Shown piece by piece: positions 45,456-57,948 of a stretch of 64,000 bases of DNA (position 1 is the first letter of the stretch; each line of letters begins with the position of its first letter). Location: contig NC_079325.1 in the NCBI RefSeq assembly GCF_029931775.1, positions 35,886,461 through 35,950,460 of the forward strand. The letters are read 5' to 3'. The position numbers and the translations under genes are program-made. Origin of the DNA: Euleptes europaea. Taxonomy: Eukaryota; Chordata; Lepidosauria; Squamata; Sphaerodactylidae. Below the pieces are notes generated by a model. That model had not been told where the DNA came from and ran no database searches. It saw only the letters and a list, made by a program, of their open reading frames with translations.

Positions 45456-45690
45456 TGTGGTGGATAGAGTGTTGAACTAGGATCTAGGTGACCCAGATTC
45501 GAATCCTCGCTCCTCCATGGACGCAAGCTGGGTGACCTTGGGCCAGTCACACACTTTCATCCTCACCTACCTCACAGGGTGGTAGATGTGAGGATAAAAT
45601 GGAGGAGAGGGGAAAGATATAAGCTGCTTTGGGTCCCCACTGGGGAGAAAGGCAGGGTATGAATGATGTAAATAAAATAAATGCTAGTGT
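45456..45690 (+). mobile_element. tRNA-derived SINE (type A), full length
   Basis: Head 'tagtgtggtggatagagtgt', B box in 'cagattcgaatcctc', body 'gggtgaccttgggccagtcac' and 'cctcacagggtggtagatgtg', end 'ggcagggtatgaatgatgt' with an AATAAA-type tail. Well preserved. Confidence 0.8.
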
Positions 45691-45764
45691 TGGTCTGATA
45701 AATATTGCTGCTGTACACATTGTGTTCAATGGATGCAGTGGTTAATTTCTGAGAAGAGGGACAG

Positions 45765-45965
45765 GAGGGACATTGTGGCTCAATAGTAGGACAAGCTTTA
45801 TATGCCAAAGTCTCCAGGATTTTGCAAAGCTGGTGGTGGGAAAGACTTTTCTGTGCCTGAGAGCCATTGCCAGTCAGAGGAAACAGGACAGAGCTAGATT
45901 GGACACTGGTCTGACTGAGGCAGCGCTGTATTGAACCATGGGATGGGGACCAGAGATCAGCTGTG
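45765..45965 (+). mobile_element. tRNA-derived SINE (type B), decayed
   Basis: It follows the order of the type B family: 'ttgtggctcaatagtaggac', 'aagtctccaggattttgcaaagc', 'cctgagagccattgccagtc' and 'tggtctgactgaggcagc'. Its heads and tails are worn, and it is older than the copy at 22575-22790. Confidence 0.6.
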
Positions 45966-47359
45966 CTGTTTCGTGGCTCCGAATGAATCCCTGATTGTCT
46001 CACTATCAGTAAATTCAGATTGAAGGCCATCTACATTGAAATGAATTGAAGGTGTGCAAACCTAAGGATCTCGTACTAGATTACTAGGGCAGAGGAGATC
46101 CCCTTTTTATCCTCAGCCTAATCAACCTTAGAGGATTGTTGTAAGATGCAGAGTCTGGCCCCAGATCTCCCTGTGTTCTTCATGGCTAGCAGGAATTTGA
46201 ACCTTAGAGGCCTCAGTGCAAGTCTGGTATTCTTTTCAGGCAGACTTCCTTGTTAAGGTGGAAAGATTTGTGTGGCTGAGAGGAATGAAACAAGCATTAC
46301 AGGAAAAAAATAGGTTTAAGTTTATTTATTTTTCTTCCTTTCGCTGCCAAATGAGATAAATGTCGGGGGGCATAATATAGTGCCATGCAAATTGAACTTT
46401 ACAAAGAATGTTTAGAATGTTCAGTGTGACATGGTTGCTTGTAACAACAGGTGCCTTTCAAGGTAAGAAGTATGTCACTTTAAGAGGGATCCAAAGGATA
46501 AGATGGAGTTGGTTTGTGCCCTGTGGGATAGAGAGATTATTACAAGAAAGGCTGAAGGTGGATGATTTGGACAGACTTGCTTTAATTTTGAAGTTCCCTT
46601 TTAGAAGGCAAGGAGACAAAGACCTCCTAAATAGATCCTATTCAGACTTTATATATAAAGTTCTCACTTTATGTAGAAAGCTGTGCAGGCCAACAAAGCA
46701 GTACTTCAGTGCCTTTTCTAGGCTGTGAAATATCCAGTTTCTTTGTGTGTATATTCAAAAGGGTTGCTGTAAGCTAAGCAATGGAAGCTTTGTGGGTTTG
46801 TTTTTTTTTTGGTCAGTGTGTAGGGATATGAAATAGATATGGGAAGGTCTTGACTGGACTAGCCTTTGTTGCATCTTTGTAACTGCTGCCACTGATTCTT
46901 GCATACAAGCTAGTGGTATCTCTTAATCGGTGTAGATTGGGACAAGGTTTTGTGTTGCACAGAACAGTTTGCTGGGTAGAAGATGGCTTGTTCTGAGGTA
47001 TATAAAAAGGGAAGGGCTGGCTACAAGTTTTGGTTGTGTTTTGTCTAAGTAGCCTGCTCAGGTACCCTCTCGCTTCATGTAGACAAAGGGGGGGTCTCTT
47101 TCTCAATGGCCTCTCCCTAGATTTTTATGCAGATGTTAAATAACGTGAGAAGCAACATGCAACCCTGCATAACCCCGTAAGATGCAGAGCAAAAATCCTT
47201 CAGAATCATCTTCTGGAACCCATCCTTCAGGAGGAACCAGAGCCACCATAAAACACTACCTCCATGACCAGTCCTTGTTCAGTGGTTCATAAGGATACAA
47301 TGGTTGATGGTCTTAAAAAATTGCTTGGAGGTCCAGGAAAACCAGAGATGTTATTTCCC

Positions 47360-47790
47360 TGTCAAGCAAAGCAATATAGATAAGAACGTAAGCCATACTG
47401 GATCAGACCAAAGCCCATCAAGTCCAGCAGTCTGTTCACACAGTGGCCAACTAGGCGCCTCTAAAAAAAAAAAAGGTAAAGGTCCCCTGTGCAAGCACCA
47501 GGTCATTCCTGACCCATGGGGTGACGTCACATCCTGACGTTTTCTAGGCAGACTTTGTTTACGGGGTGGTTTGCTAGTGCCTTCCCCAGTCATCTTCCCT
47601 TTACCCACAGCAAGCTGGGTACTAGGTGCCTCTAGGAAGCCACAAACAACACAACTTCAGCACCATACTGCTTGTGTTCCACAGCACCTAATATAATAGA
47701 CATGCTCCTCTGATACTAGAGAGAATAGGTAAGCATCATGACTAGTATTCATTTTGACTAGTAACCATGAATAGCCCTATCCTCCATTAT
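47360..47790 (-). mobile_element. CR1-type LINE 3' end, inverted, split by a SINE
   Basis: The plus strand reads 'catactggatcagaccaaagcc', 'catcaagtccagcagtctg', then after the SINE 'gttccacagcacctaatataat' and 'gactagtaaccatgaatag'. The same sequence, uninterrupted, is at 63440-63700 and a relative at 51495. The SINE lies at 47464-47620. Confidence 0.75.
47464..47620 (-). mobile_element. tRNA-derived SINE (type C), 5'-truncated, 14-bp target duplication
   Basis: It carries the 3' half of the family ('aaaggtaaaggtcccctgtgc' to 'cagcaagctgggt' on the plus strand) and lacks the tRNA head. The flanks are ACTAGGCGCCTCTA (47450-47463) and ACTAGGTGCCTCTA (47621-47634), with one difference. It is inserted in the CR1-type end. 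Confidence 0.85.
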
Positions 47791-48152
47791 TGAAATTTGG
47801 ATTGTAAAGTCTTCAAGGCTGCCTCTTCTGCACTTTCCAGAGCAAAATATGCAAAGCAAGTAGATGTTTTGTTTATATGCTTATTTGCTTGCTTTGTTTT
47901 AGTGGGTTCTTTGTAGCAGCAGCTCCTGAGCATTGGTAAAGTGGCTTTTGGGAGTCCTGGGTTTAAATTCTTGTCTTATGACCAGGTGTCCCTGTGGGCA
48001 GCAAGAGTGTTTATGAGAGTTTGCAAGTGGCCCAAGACAACTAGGCATGTAAAAATTGCAACTTGGGTGTCTAAGAACTTCTTACAGTGTTCTTCCTTCC
48101 TTGTTCATGATGGCTCTTAAATGTTTTTCTGCTGGCTCTATTTTTTTTCCAG

Positions 48153-48191
48153 GTTCTGGAAGTTAAGAACTCTTTTCTGCTGCTTAATCAG
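48153..48191 (+). other. Candidate 39-nt exon
   Basis: A polypyrimidine tract and AG acceptor ('ctattttttttccag') precede 39 bases that end in CAG|GTATTG, a fair donor. One frame is open across all 13 codons (VLEVKNSFLLLNQ), and the length is a multiple of three. It lies 5.7 kb downstream of the CpG-island donor and is the most exon-like segment in the right half. Identity is unknown, and such splice-site pairs arise by chance in a region this long. Confidence 0.2.
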
Positions 48192-48449
48192 GTATTGCCT
48201 TCCGTTGGACCAATAATGTTGCCACAGAAAATATTTGGGTTGCACAGAACTCTTCTTCCTTCCTGTTTGGAGGGAAATGTTGTGCACTTAAAAAGTTTGT
48301 TTTCCTTACTGGTTTCCTCCTCCTTCCTTAGAAAGCCACCTGGACCACTTTGCATCCTATTTGGATCAGTGTGTCTCCGTGCCTCTCCCTGCTGGTGCAA
48401 TGGTAAAGTGGTGGGTTAGGTTCTGTGCCATCATAGCTGTCTAAATAAA

Positions 48450-49890
48450 GACCACAGAGCCCCTTGGATGCTGAGATAAGAGCATTAAATGCCTGAAATG
48501 CTGACAGGAAAAGAGGTGGGTGTGAGTTTACACTTGCTTAAAATACTAGCTCGGAATAGTATGAGCCTCTATGTTCAGTGAATGTTGCGTCTTTTAATGG
48601 AAACGGTGCCTGTGCTGTGGAGGATCGATCGGTTATAAATGCTTCAGTTAACATGGCTAGTTTGTGCTTATTCCAAACTTCTTATGTGTTTCTTTAAACA
48701 TCCCCTTTGCTTGGAGCTGTCTTCCTTCCTTCCTAACTTGTGCGCCTCAAAGATGAAAATCTTGTTCAGGTGGGTGTATTTTTGGTGAGTGAGTACATTC
48801 TTATGCAAGGTTTGAAAACTTAATCTTTTTATAGAAATAATGCTTTAAAAAGCACCCACACGTTTTCTACATTGCTCTGGAACTAACTGTGCTTGGAGAC
48901 TTGGCTTCGTGGAGGTGTGGGAAAGGAAGAAAGGAGGAGAAGGGGCAAAGAAAGGGCTCTGCCAAGCCGCCAGCCACGGCACTGGCCAGGAGTTACTTGA
49001 GAGGCTGCTTAGCTTCATAGGCATCTGGTAAGATACTTAGCAGAGTTTATGGCAGAACTTTCCCTGTGTACGGCAGAATTTTTCTCTCTTTTCCCTCAGC
49101 CTATCCAGTTCTCAAGCTGCCTTTGCAAGGGTATGGGACTTTGAGAAGGCTGCTTCATAGCTCTTTCTCAGAACAGCTTCTAATTATTTAGGGGACCCTC
49201 CTCCTCACTGCAGAAATCAACGATTGGTTACACATTGGTTACACATTGGTTTGGGTTCTGTGCTCTTGACAATAAATTTGTGTTTGTGGGATGTGTTGTG
49301 TTGTGTTAATATAGAGCCAACCCAGCTACCAAAAGGTGGGACTCCAAGAGTTGGATGTGGTCAAAGGTCCAGCTTCTATGAGGCACAACGTTTGAGCCCT
49401 TTTTCTTTTTCCTGTAGCACAGTAGCTAAGAGGACGAGCAAGGAAGTTGCTGGTTCGAATTTCTCATCAACAACAAAATTGCCAGGAGACCTTAAGCAAG
49501 CTGCTGTTCTCTTGGCCAAAGTGTCCATTTCCTCTCCACTGCCACTACCACCATCCCGACAATGTGTAGATATCAATACCAGCCTACTTTAGAAGGCTGT
49601 TTCAATATTACTGTGATGATGGATGTGGAGCCTTGGATCTGAAATAACTTCTTAGCCTCGGAAGCTTTGCTACTACTTGCAATACTGTCTGTGTGGCTTT
49701 ATTTTTAATTTATTTGAACTAGTTATACGCCAGTTCTCTTGTTGTTCAAGTGAGCTAGCAAAATTAATTAAAGCACTTGAACAGTAAAATCCTTCTTCAG
49801 TAAGACTGTTTTAGAGCCACACTGCTCATTATGGCTTTCAAATCAGACTTTCCCCTTTAGAGACCACCCACCTCCCTTTTTCTAAGTTCC
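48450..49890. other. Unassigned, intron-like sequence
   Basis: No gene or clear repeat boundary recognised. Open frame 49224-49592 has no family signal. Confidence 0.3.
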
Positions 49891-49894
49891 TTTA

Positions 49895-50105
49895 TGATTC
49901 AGTGATATAGGACTTGCTTTGCATGCAGAAGGTCCAGGTTCAACATGTGGCTTTTCCAGCTTCTCCAGCTACAGGAGGTTAGGTAATATGGCTTGAAAAG
50001 ACTTTTCCTCCCAGCCAGGAGACTTGCAATGAGTTAGGAAAAAGAATACTGAGCAAGATGGGACCATGGCCTCACTTAATATGAGGTAGCTTCATACATT
50101 CATGA
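49895..50105 (+). mobile_element. tRNA-derived SINE (type B)
   Basis: Head 'gattcagtgatataggactt', 'gcatgcagaaggtccaggttc' with a B-box-like stretch, body 'cagccaggagacttgcaatg', end 'atgaggtagcttcatacattc'. It lies directly upstream of a second copy in the same orientation. Confidence 0.65.
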
Positions 50106-50119
50106 ACTATGCTTTTTTA

Positions 50120-50330
50120 AAAATTTAACAGGACTAGTCATAGCTGAGCACTTGCTTTTGATGCAAGAAGTCCCTGGTTCACTTGTGGCATCTGCACTTA
50201 AGGGATCAAAGGTAACAGCTGGATGGACCTTGGATAACCACTGCCAGAGAGAATGGGCAGTACTGTGCCAGATGGGCCAATGATCTGACTTTGTATAAGA
50301 CAGCTTCATATATTCATATGTGTGACTTTC
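50120..50330 (+). mobile_element. tRNA-derived SINE (type B), second copy in tandem
   Basis: The same family and strand as the copy just upstream: 'agctgagcacttgcttttgatg', 'gaagtccctggttcacttgtgg', 'gccaatgatctgactttgtat' and 'agacagcttcatatattcat'. The two copies differ enough to be independent insertions rather than a recent duplication. Confidence 0.65.
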
Positions 50331-51494
50331 AGCAGGGATATGCTTTATGTCTTGGTGCTGTTCCTGTTTTGCTCTCATGCTGAGGTGGTAAAATATATCC
50401 CATGAGAAGGAAGATTCCTTTGAAAAGAACACTAGCCAGCTTGTACAAAAGGACTCAAGTTTCTCCCTGAACCACCTGCAGTGGAAACAGGATATAGTGG
50501 TACATTACATTTGGATCTTCAAGTAGAGAGTTAAAGCTGTGCTAATTTCCATGTAGACCCTGCAGCATTGAGATCAGCAGCAAAACCAATAGTGAACTGA
50601 AAGGGTGAACACAGATGTCCTACTCTTTGCATCTGGTGGCCCAGAGCCTCAAACCAATGTGAAGTGTATGCCACTTGGTGGTGTCATCTTGGTCTCTCAG
50701 CATAGTGCAAGAATTCCCATGCTTTTCCCAGCTGTGTTTTTCCAGTTGGTAGTTCTGGGGTTTGCCTAAACCACCAGGCTGCTTCATCAGGCCCATTCAT
50801 TTGATTTCTTATGCTAATAAACATCAGTATGTTGGCAACCTGTGGCTTAGGCTTCCCAGGGTGTTGATTTATGGCTTTGTGGCTTTTCTTTCTTTCTTTC
50901 TTTGGTTATTTAGAAACTTTTTGAGAGAACTTGCATGTAATGCTACCATTCTCTCTTTTGGAGTGGAATAAGCACTTGCCTGGAGTAACTGTTTGAAATT
51001 CTGCAAGAAAATCTAGTGGCTTGTTAGTTCTTGGGAGATCTTCCTCCCCCCCCCCCCCCAGTTTGTTGATTGTTCACTGTTCTCTCTCTATGGGGGAAAT
51101 GATTTAAAGCAGTTCGTGTATGTTGTGGTTTGGCTAGCATAGTCATAAAGAGCCTTGAGATTCTGCCAGTGATTGACATAACAAAATGTAAATTATATGC
51201 TGTTTTACTAGGCACTAATTCATCCAACTTGAGGTTTATATGTCAGGAAAGCTCAGTGCTGTTCATTACAGTGGCTTTCTCCCCAGTCTTGTTTTTCTCC
51301 ACCAAAAAAAAAAAAAAAAAAATTTGTTAAATTATGTATTTTTAAAGGGAAGTGGAGAAAAAAAAAAAACACCTGCCACCCCTAGCTATTAAGATCTTCC
51401 CATAGTAAGGTTTGATTATTTTGTGTGCTTTGTTTTCTAAATGCCTTTTAAGGGGATTTTTGGGCTGCTTCCACAGCCTCAGCTATCTAGGGTT

Positions 51495-52045
51495 GCTAAG
51501 TCAGTATTTGTTAAGAACAAAAGAATGTCCTTGCTGGAGTGGACCAAAGGTCCATCTAGCCCAGGATTCCATGCTTTCAGCCAGATGCCTGACAAGTAGC
51601 CAGGGCATGAAGGTGATGATTTCTCTTTCTTGTCCTGTCCATGTCACCTGGAGGTAATAGGTATTCTTCCTTTGACTATTGAGATCCCGTATTTGGCTTT
51701 CTTGACCAATAGCCTCTGATGCACATGTGCACAGGGGATAGATGCTTTTCAAGAATGTTAAGAGGCCTGCAAGACCACACCTGCCTAGTCCAGTGTTTTG
51801 TTGCCAGCAGTGGCCAGATAGAGGCCTCTGGGAAGCCCACAAGCAGGTTATGAAGGAAAGAGCCAATGCAAAACTGTTGTGCACCCAGTGAAGATGCTGG
51901 GGGAACCCACAACAAGGGCATTTGTGCAGTTGTTGAAGAATCTGTTGGGTTACTGTGGGAAACGGGATGCTGGGCTAGGTGGACATTCAATCTGATCAAG
52001 CAGGACTTTTCTTGCAAGCTTCTGTTAAGAAGCCAGCATTTTACC
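51495..52045 (-). mobile_element. CR1-type LINE 3' end, inverted, two overlapping pieces
   Basis: Blocks such as 'ggaccaaaggtccatctagcc', 'gcctgacaagtagccagggc', 'ccagtgttttgttgccagcag' and 'aggcctctgggaagcccacaagc' are the inverted 3' region also seen at 47360 and 63440. Two partly repeated segments suggest two insertions or an internal duplication. Confidence 0.6.
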
Positions 52046-52049
52046 TACA

Positions 52050-53330
52050 TGAATAGGGAATACTAGGATGTTTCCGTAACATAGGTTGCTTGCTGATTCA
52101 TTTTGCGTATGTGGTTGCTGGGGGATTCTCCATTCCAACCTGTCTATCGTATATCCTAATGCTTATGTACAAGAGCAACTTCAGAGCAAGCATGGTCCCT
52201 GGCTTTTGTGACTAAAGCCCAAACTGCCATTATGATTTGTAACATATAGGGTTGAGGTTTCCCCAACCTAACTTTAATGCCAGCAGTTTGATGTCAGGAG
52301 CAGGAAAAGTTCTATTTCAAGAGCCCATGCCCCTGATTTGGATCAGGGCCATGGTACAGGGGCTTTAGCCTTCCTCCCCACACTGTTTCCCTAAACCTAA
52401 ATGATTCCAGAGGGTGCTTTTTGCCCCATTGGGGCAATTGTAGCCTGGATTGACCAAACAACCATATTACGGCTGGTTTCTTCTCTTCTTATTGTCATCT
52501 ACAAAGAGTGCTCTGTTGTGAAGTCTTGCTTTTGGCTTTTTTGGCTGCCAAATAGAATGACCATGAACCATTAATTATTGGCAATGGCTTCTTGCAAGGT
52601 TATTACGTATGAAGAATCCAGGCATTCTGACGCTCACTCTGTACTCAAGTGGTCTCTTTAGGCCTTGGGATGTGCTAATGGTAGACGGGGTGATTCTTAG
52701 ATCTGCACTTTTGGGGTACTACATGCTGAATTTAAACCACAAGTTGCAGCTCCTTTGAGAGCACCTGGCTTGGTTGGTTTGTGCTGGAAATGTATGCACC
52801 TGTGAGCTGTACAGAAACTTACTTAAACATCCCAATGTTGGCCGAGAAATTGTTTGGACATTGTAACCACCATTTTGTGGGGTCATGTCTGATTCAGATA
52901 TAGGCATGCACTTCAGAAGCCCTAGTTGGCTTTCCTTTATCAGATCATTAATCTCATGACAAGAGGTACACCTCAACAATGTTTTTGTTTTATTTTGGGT
53001 ATAGTATCCAAGTAAAAATATTACAAGAGAATCCTGGCTTCTGTTTTTTTTTAAATTAATTTTTAAAATCTAAATAGTTATGTTTTAACTGACAAATCAA
53101 TATTTGAACGGTATCTTTTATTTATTTAGTGGGGTGTTTTTGCCATTCTCCATTATCTTTTTAATCGAGACCAGCAACTGCTCCCCTATATTTTTGGCAA
53201 TATTTGTGACTGTTTAGTTCACCTGTGTCTGCCATGATTTATGGGATCTTCTATGTACCTGGTACTTTACAGAGGAGCATAGCACAAGAGATGGATTCCC
53301 TGACTCCAAGGAGTTTGTTGTAAGAGGTTA
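52050..53330. other. Unassigned, intron-like sequence
   Basis: No gene recognised. The piece at 53235-53325 ('tctatgtacctggtactttac') resembles the old element at 26380-26480. Confidence 0.3.
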
Positions 53331-53334
53331 TGAT

Positions 53335-53535
53335 TTCTCAATGGTAGAGCAAATGCAAATGGTACCTTGTAGTATCTTGGTGCCTCCAGGTGGTTATTTC
53401 AAACAGAAGGTGTTGAAAAAGGCCTTGCCCTGTCCAACAACCTGGACAGCTGCTGCGAATCAGTGTGGATACAGTGCTGAGCTGGATGGCCCCATGGTCT
53501 AACTTAGTATGAAACTGTATCATTCATTCATATCA
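53335..53535 (+). mobile_element. tRNA-derived SINE (type B), decayed
   Basis: Order of blocks as in the family: 'ctcaatggtagagcaaatgc', 'cttggtgcctccagg', 'cagctgctgcgaatcagtgtg', 'atggccccatggtctaactt' and 'tatgaaactgtatcattcattc'. Confidence 0.6.
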
Positions 53536-54364
53536 GTACAACCTAGGTTTTTATAGTAAAGGAACAATAAGGGGGAGGAGGTAAGAACAGTTGAGTATGA
53601 GCAGAAGTTGTTCTCTGCTTGGTCCTTGATTCCAATGGGCGAGCTTCAGCATGCATGCTGGCCCAAAAAGGGTTCACCTTTTATTTATGCATGAACTTAA
53701 TTTTATATCGCTCCATAGACTTGTCAAGGGATATATTCCTAGGAACTGTTGTCTGAGGGAGCATCTATAAATAGGACCACCGGATCCTTTAGCACCAGAG
53801 CAGGGCTGCATTGCTCATCCTCATGGTGGTGTAGTAGTAGGTGTTGATACTCCTGTGCCTTGCCTCTGCATTCAAAGCTATTATTAATAATAAGACTGGA
53901 TTTCTTTTGCTAATGGATGACTGATTAAACAGTTTTCTTGAAACCAGCCCAGCAATCCCCTTTGGGGAAGAAAAAAAGGAAAAGAATCTGGTTTGGACAA
54001 TATCCTTTGGGCCATCTTTCCTGCTTGCTTGAGAGCTTTGATCAAGAAGAAGGCCTAATCTGGGAGCAAGGGTCAGTGTCGACGTACCATTGATGTTTGT
54101 TGTAATGCATGGCAAAGTTCAGGGCTCTGTCATAAAAGACTTATGACATATTTTTTGTTTTTGTTTTTTGCTCTACTGAGATTGCCCTGGAACAAGCATC
54201 CCTGCCCATAGTGCCAGGGTACCCTAATAGTAGTATGGTCCACAATTCCCCTTCCTGTCTGTAGCTGTTGTGTTTCAAAGGAAGGAATAGTGTGTGTTGG
54301 TGGGACGGACTTTTCCTGACACCAGAAAGACACAAATTGTTGTCGCACAGCCCACTTCATTCAA

Positions 54365-54650
54365 TGGGACTTGCCTGTGGTGTAGTGGTTTGGAGCGGTA
54401 GACTCTGTTCTGGAGAACCGGGTTATTCCCCGCTCCTCCACATGAACGGTGGATGCTAATCCGGTGAACTGGATTTGTTTCCCCACTCCTACTCTGGAAG
54501 CCCGCTGGGTGACTTTAGGCTAGTCACATTCTCTCAGCCCCACCTACCTCACAGGGTGTCTGTTGTGGGAAAGGGGAGGTGATTGTAAGCCACTTTGATT
54601 CTTCCTTAAGTGTAGAGAAAGTCGGCATATAAAAATCAACTCTTCTTCTT
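54365..54650 (+). mobile_element. tRNA-derived SINE (type A), long form
   Basis: The head 'ttgcctgtggtgtagtggtt' is followed by an extra block around 'cctccacatgaacggtggatg'. The shared body 'ctgggtgactttaggctagtcac' and 'cctcacagggtgtctgttgtgg' comes next. It ends 'agtcggcatataaaaatcaac' plus TCTTCTTC. The end matches the remnant at 8528-8568, which defines a subfamily with a CTT-rich tail. Confidence 0.75.
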
Positions 54651-54659
54651 TTAAATTGG

Positions 54660-57570
54660 TTTTAAGGAACTTTTAATAAGTGAAGTACCATTTTTGTCAA
54701 ATGTACTAAAAAGGTGTATGTGTGTGAGAAAAACGTGTAGTGTCTATGTGGGAGGGCACCTGTGGATTAATGAAAATTGAGGGTGAACCAGAGTGTTTAT
54801 TTTATGGTGTTCATGTTGAACATGAACGTTATTGGGTTGTCTGTTCTGCATTCTTATTACCAATTAGGATTAATTACAGTGATTATTATTATTTCTGGCA
54901 TCTTCCAAGCCACATGGTGGCAAACCTCTGGACAGCTGTTATTGCTTTGTAGTGCATTGCTATGAGAGCATGTTTTGACCTTCTGGAACACTTCTTTTGT
55001 CCCCCCAACGAAGCCTCTGAAAGTGGGCTGCAGGTCAGCCCTCCCTAATGGTGGCTCTTGCCCTTTGCATCCTTCTTTCTTTCCTCCTTGCCAGCTTTGT
55101 GACAATACGGGAGGTGTGTGTGGGGGGGGGGGAGCCATCCAGCTACTAGTAACTTCATGGTAGTATTTGAAAGGGAGGGGGAGGTTGGAGAGTAGATAAC
55201 AAACTGTTCAGCAGGACATGGAAAAACCAGAGGAGAGAAGGAGGCATATGTGTATGCACGGACTTCAGCAGCCTGACCTCTTGCCCACTCCCCTGTGGTG
55301 CTTCTCTTCCCTCTGCCTGCTGTGGGAAATGTATTGCACCCAGCCACTTGTTGCCCAGCTCTTCACCACCATCTGCCGTCCTCACGTATCTCCTCAACCC
55401 AGCATCCTCTGAGCGCACATCCTCAAACTCCTGCTCTGGCTCAGCTGGCAGAGGAGGAAGAGATGAACTCCCACTTGCTTGGGGTTCATCGTGGGGGCAG
55501 CTGCACACTTTGTGTGATGTTTGTTGGTTTTTCAGAAACTGGTTCAGTACTATAGAAAATGGGATGCTGGAATAGGTGGGTGCTAAGGTAATAGCTTGCC
55601 TAGGGTACCAAAAAACCTTGGGCCAGGTCTGTATGGGTTACCATACTAAAAAGGTTGGAAACCACAACTCTATTGCTACTGCTTGGTTTGAGATGGGTAT
55701 TCAGTATTTGATTATTGTTGTGGTGGTTTAATATGAATGTATGGTTATCATACATCTCCTTATGTGTGCCTGTGTAAGTAGATGAAGAAATTTGAGGATT
55801 ATGAAGAAGGGAGAGGATATAAAGCTTGCTAGGCAGGGCTGGGTCAAGGTGGATAGTCATTGTAGGCAGGTTTACACTTGCAGTTTAATCCTAAAAACTC
55901 TTTTCTGGGATGAGCCCCATTGAATAGATCTGAGTAGGATTGTGAGTAGGTCTGTTTTAGAATTGCTCACTTGATTATCTGTTATATCTTTATCCTGCCC
56001 TTCAAGGAGGTCAGTATGGCATAAGTGATTCTTCCCTGCCTCATTTTGCCCTCACAGCATCCCTGTGAGTGAATTTGGATTGAGAGAGATTGACAAACCC
56101 AAGGTCACTATGAGCTTCATGGTTACTTGGGAATTTGATCCTGGCTGTCCCAAGTTCTTTTCTGACTCTATACCACCATAATTCTGCAGTGCTTTGCATT
56201 GTGAGCAGACATTGACATGGCTGGGAAAGACACAGGTGCTTGGTCCCTTGGAATGTGTTTCTGCTGTGTACTTTGTTTTGGTAGCACTGATCAGGAAGGT
56301 ACAGGTACTTTGCTTAGGCTCTATAATTCTTTGCTAGCAATGCATCCTTAGCTTTCCCCTCTAATGCACCCCCCTTGCCTTTGCACCAGAAACTTGATCA
56401 CCCAGATCCTCTTCTATGCGAGGGCAAAGCAGATATACACTGCATTCTCATGCTCTCCAGTGTCAGCTGTTTACGGCATCTTTCTCTCCCCACACCCCTT
56501 TTCTCCTGGAGGTCATCTGCAGATCCATTAAGATGGGTTTTAGGCCTTCAGATCCCGTTCCTGCTGCTTTAGAAATGGATAGCCGTATGGCAGGGGCATG
56601 GTGAGTTCATTGGGTGAGATGGGGCTCTTCCCAGGTCCTTAAGAAACACTTCTCTAAGTGAAATTAACAAAAATCTGGTGATCTTGGAACATATAAGATT
56701 TGGGACTTGCATGCTCTTAGATTTACCAGGGTAGCTGTAAAAGTCCCCCACCAAAATGTCCTCATTGCTCTTTGAAGGGAAAGTCGTAGTCATCTTCTGC
56801 AGGGAAGCTTTTGTTCCTATTTTGAATCTTTTGCTTCAATAGTCTTTAAAAAATCAGTGAGTGGGTTTTTGGAAAGCTTGCACTCTCGTCTCTTCCCCCC
56901 CCCCCCCCGCCCTTGCAGCTTAGCTCTGCAGAATCTCCTGCAGGGTTGATCTAACCTCTTATGCCCCTGCGCTGCACCGTGCTGTATCTGCAGCACTGTG
57001 AAGAAGCAGTTGAGGATGGGACCTGTCAATCTCGTGCAGCAGTTGAGTGCTGCAGAATGGGAGTATACCTATGTGCTCCTGCACATAGACAAGGGGAGGG
57101 GGAGATGGTATTAGGGAAAGTGGAGAGGGGGGACAAAGAGAGCAAGTGCTCTGTTTGGTGTTTTTAGAAGATGGCAACTCCAGGCAGAAAGGCAGGAATG
57201 TTGATGGTGGAATAGAAAATGGAATTTTAAAACAGTTCCCACTGTAATTAATTGCATAATTGGAATGGGATTTTAGTGTATATTTTGTTTAGCTTGATTT
57301 TTAACTCTTTGTGTGATTTTTAATATCCATAATCCATTCAAAGTCCTTGGCAAGCTGGAAGTTCAAAGAAAGCAAAATGTTAAGGCCAAAACCTTGGGAA
57401 GATAATCAGTGTGCACCTTATAATATATGAAAGTATTCCAAGTTGAGTTGTATCCTTCTGGGGACAGAATTTGTTTTGAGGGGGAGTAGAATAAATGGGA
57501 ATAGGTGCTGGGAGCAGCAGCAAGAGCAAGAGGAGAGGCATTTACTCAGACCTGTTGTATACTATTGACT
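54660..57570. other. Unassigned, intron-like sequence
   Basis: About 2.9 kb with poly-G and poly-C runs at about 55120 and 56897 and only chance open frames (for example 55155-55508 minus). No exon, RNA gene or clear repeat end recognised. Confidence 0.3.
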
Positions 57571-57590
57571 GAGAGACCTTGTTGCCAATT

Positions 57591-57948
57591 TAAAAAGGTA
57601 AAGATCCCAGATCCTCTTCTGTGCTAACAGGCTGATCTGCCCCAAAACCACATTAAAGGTAAAAGTCCCCTGTGCAAGCACCGGGTCATTCCTGACCCAT
57701 GGGGTGACCTCACATCCCGATGTTTACTAGGCAGACTTTGTTTACGGGGTGGTTTGCCAGTGCCTTCCCCAGTCATCTTCCCTTTACCCCCAGCAAGCTG
57801 GGTACTCATTTTACCGACCTCAGAAGGATGGAAGGCTGAGTCAACCTTGAGCTGGCTACCTGAATCCAACTTCTGTTGAGATCGAACTCAGGTCGTGAGC
57901 AGAGCTTGGACTGCAGTACTGCAGCTTACCACTCTGCGCCACGGGGCT
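57591..57948 (-). mobile_element. tRNA-derived SINE (type C), with internal insertion, 14-bp target duplication
   Basis: The head, body and tail are of the same family as at 39396-39688. The tail start is present twice ('aaaaaggtaaagatccc' at 57593 and 'ttaaaggtaaaagtcccc' at 57654), separated by about 55 bp of other sequence. The flanks CCTTGTTGCCAATT at 57577-57590 and 57949-57962 are identical, so the extra block entered within the same insertion unit. Confidence 0.85.
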
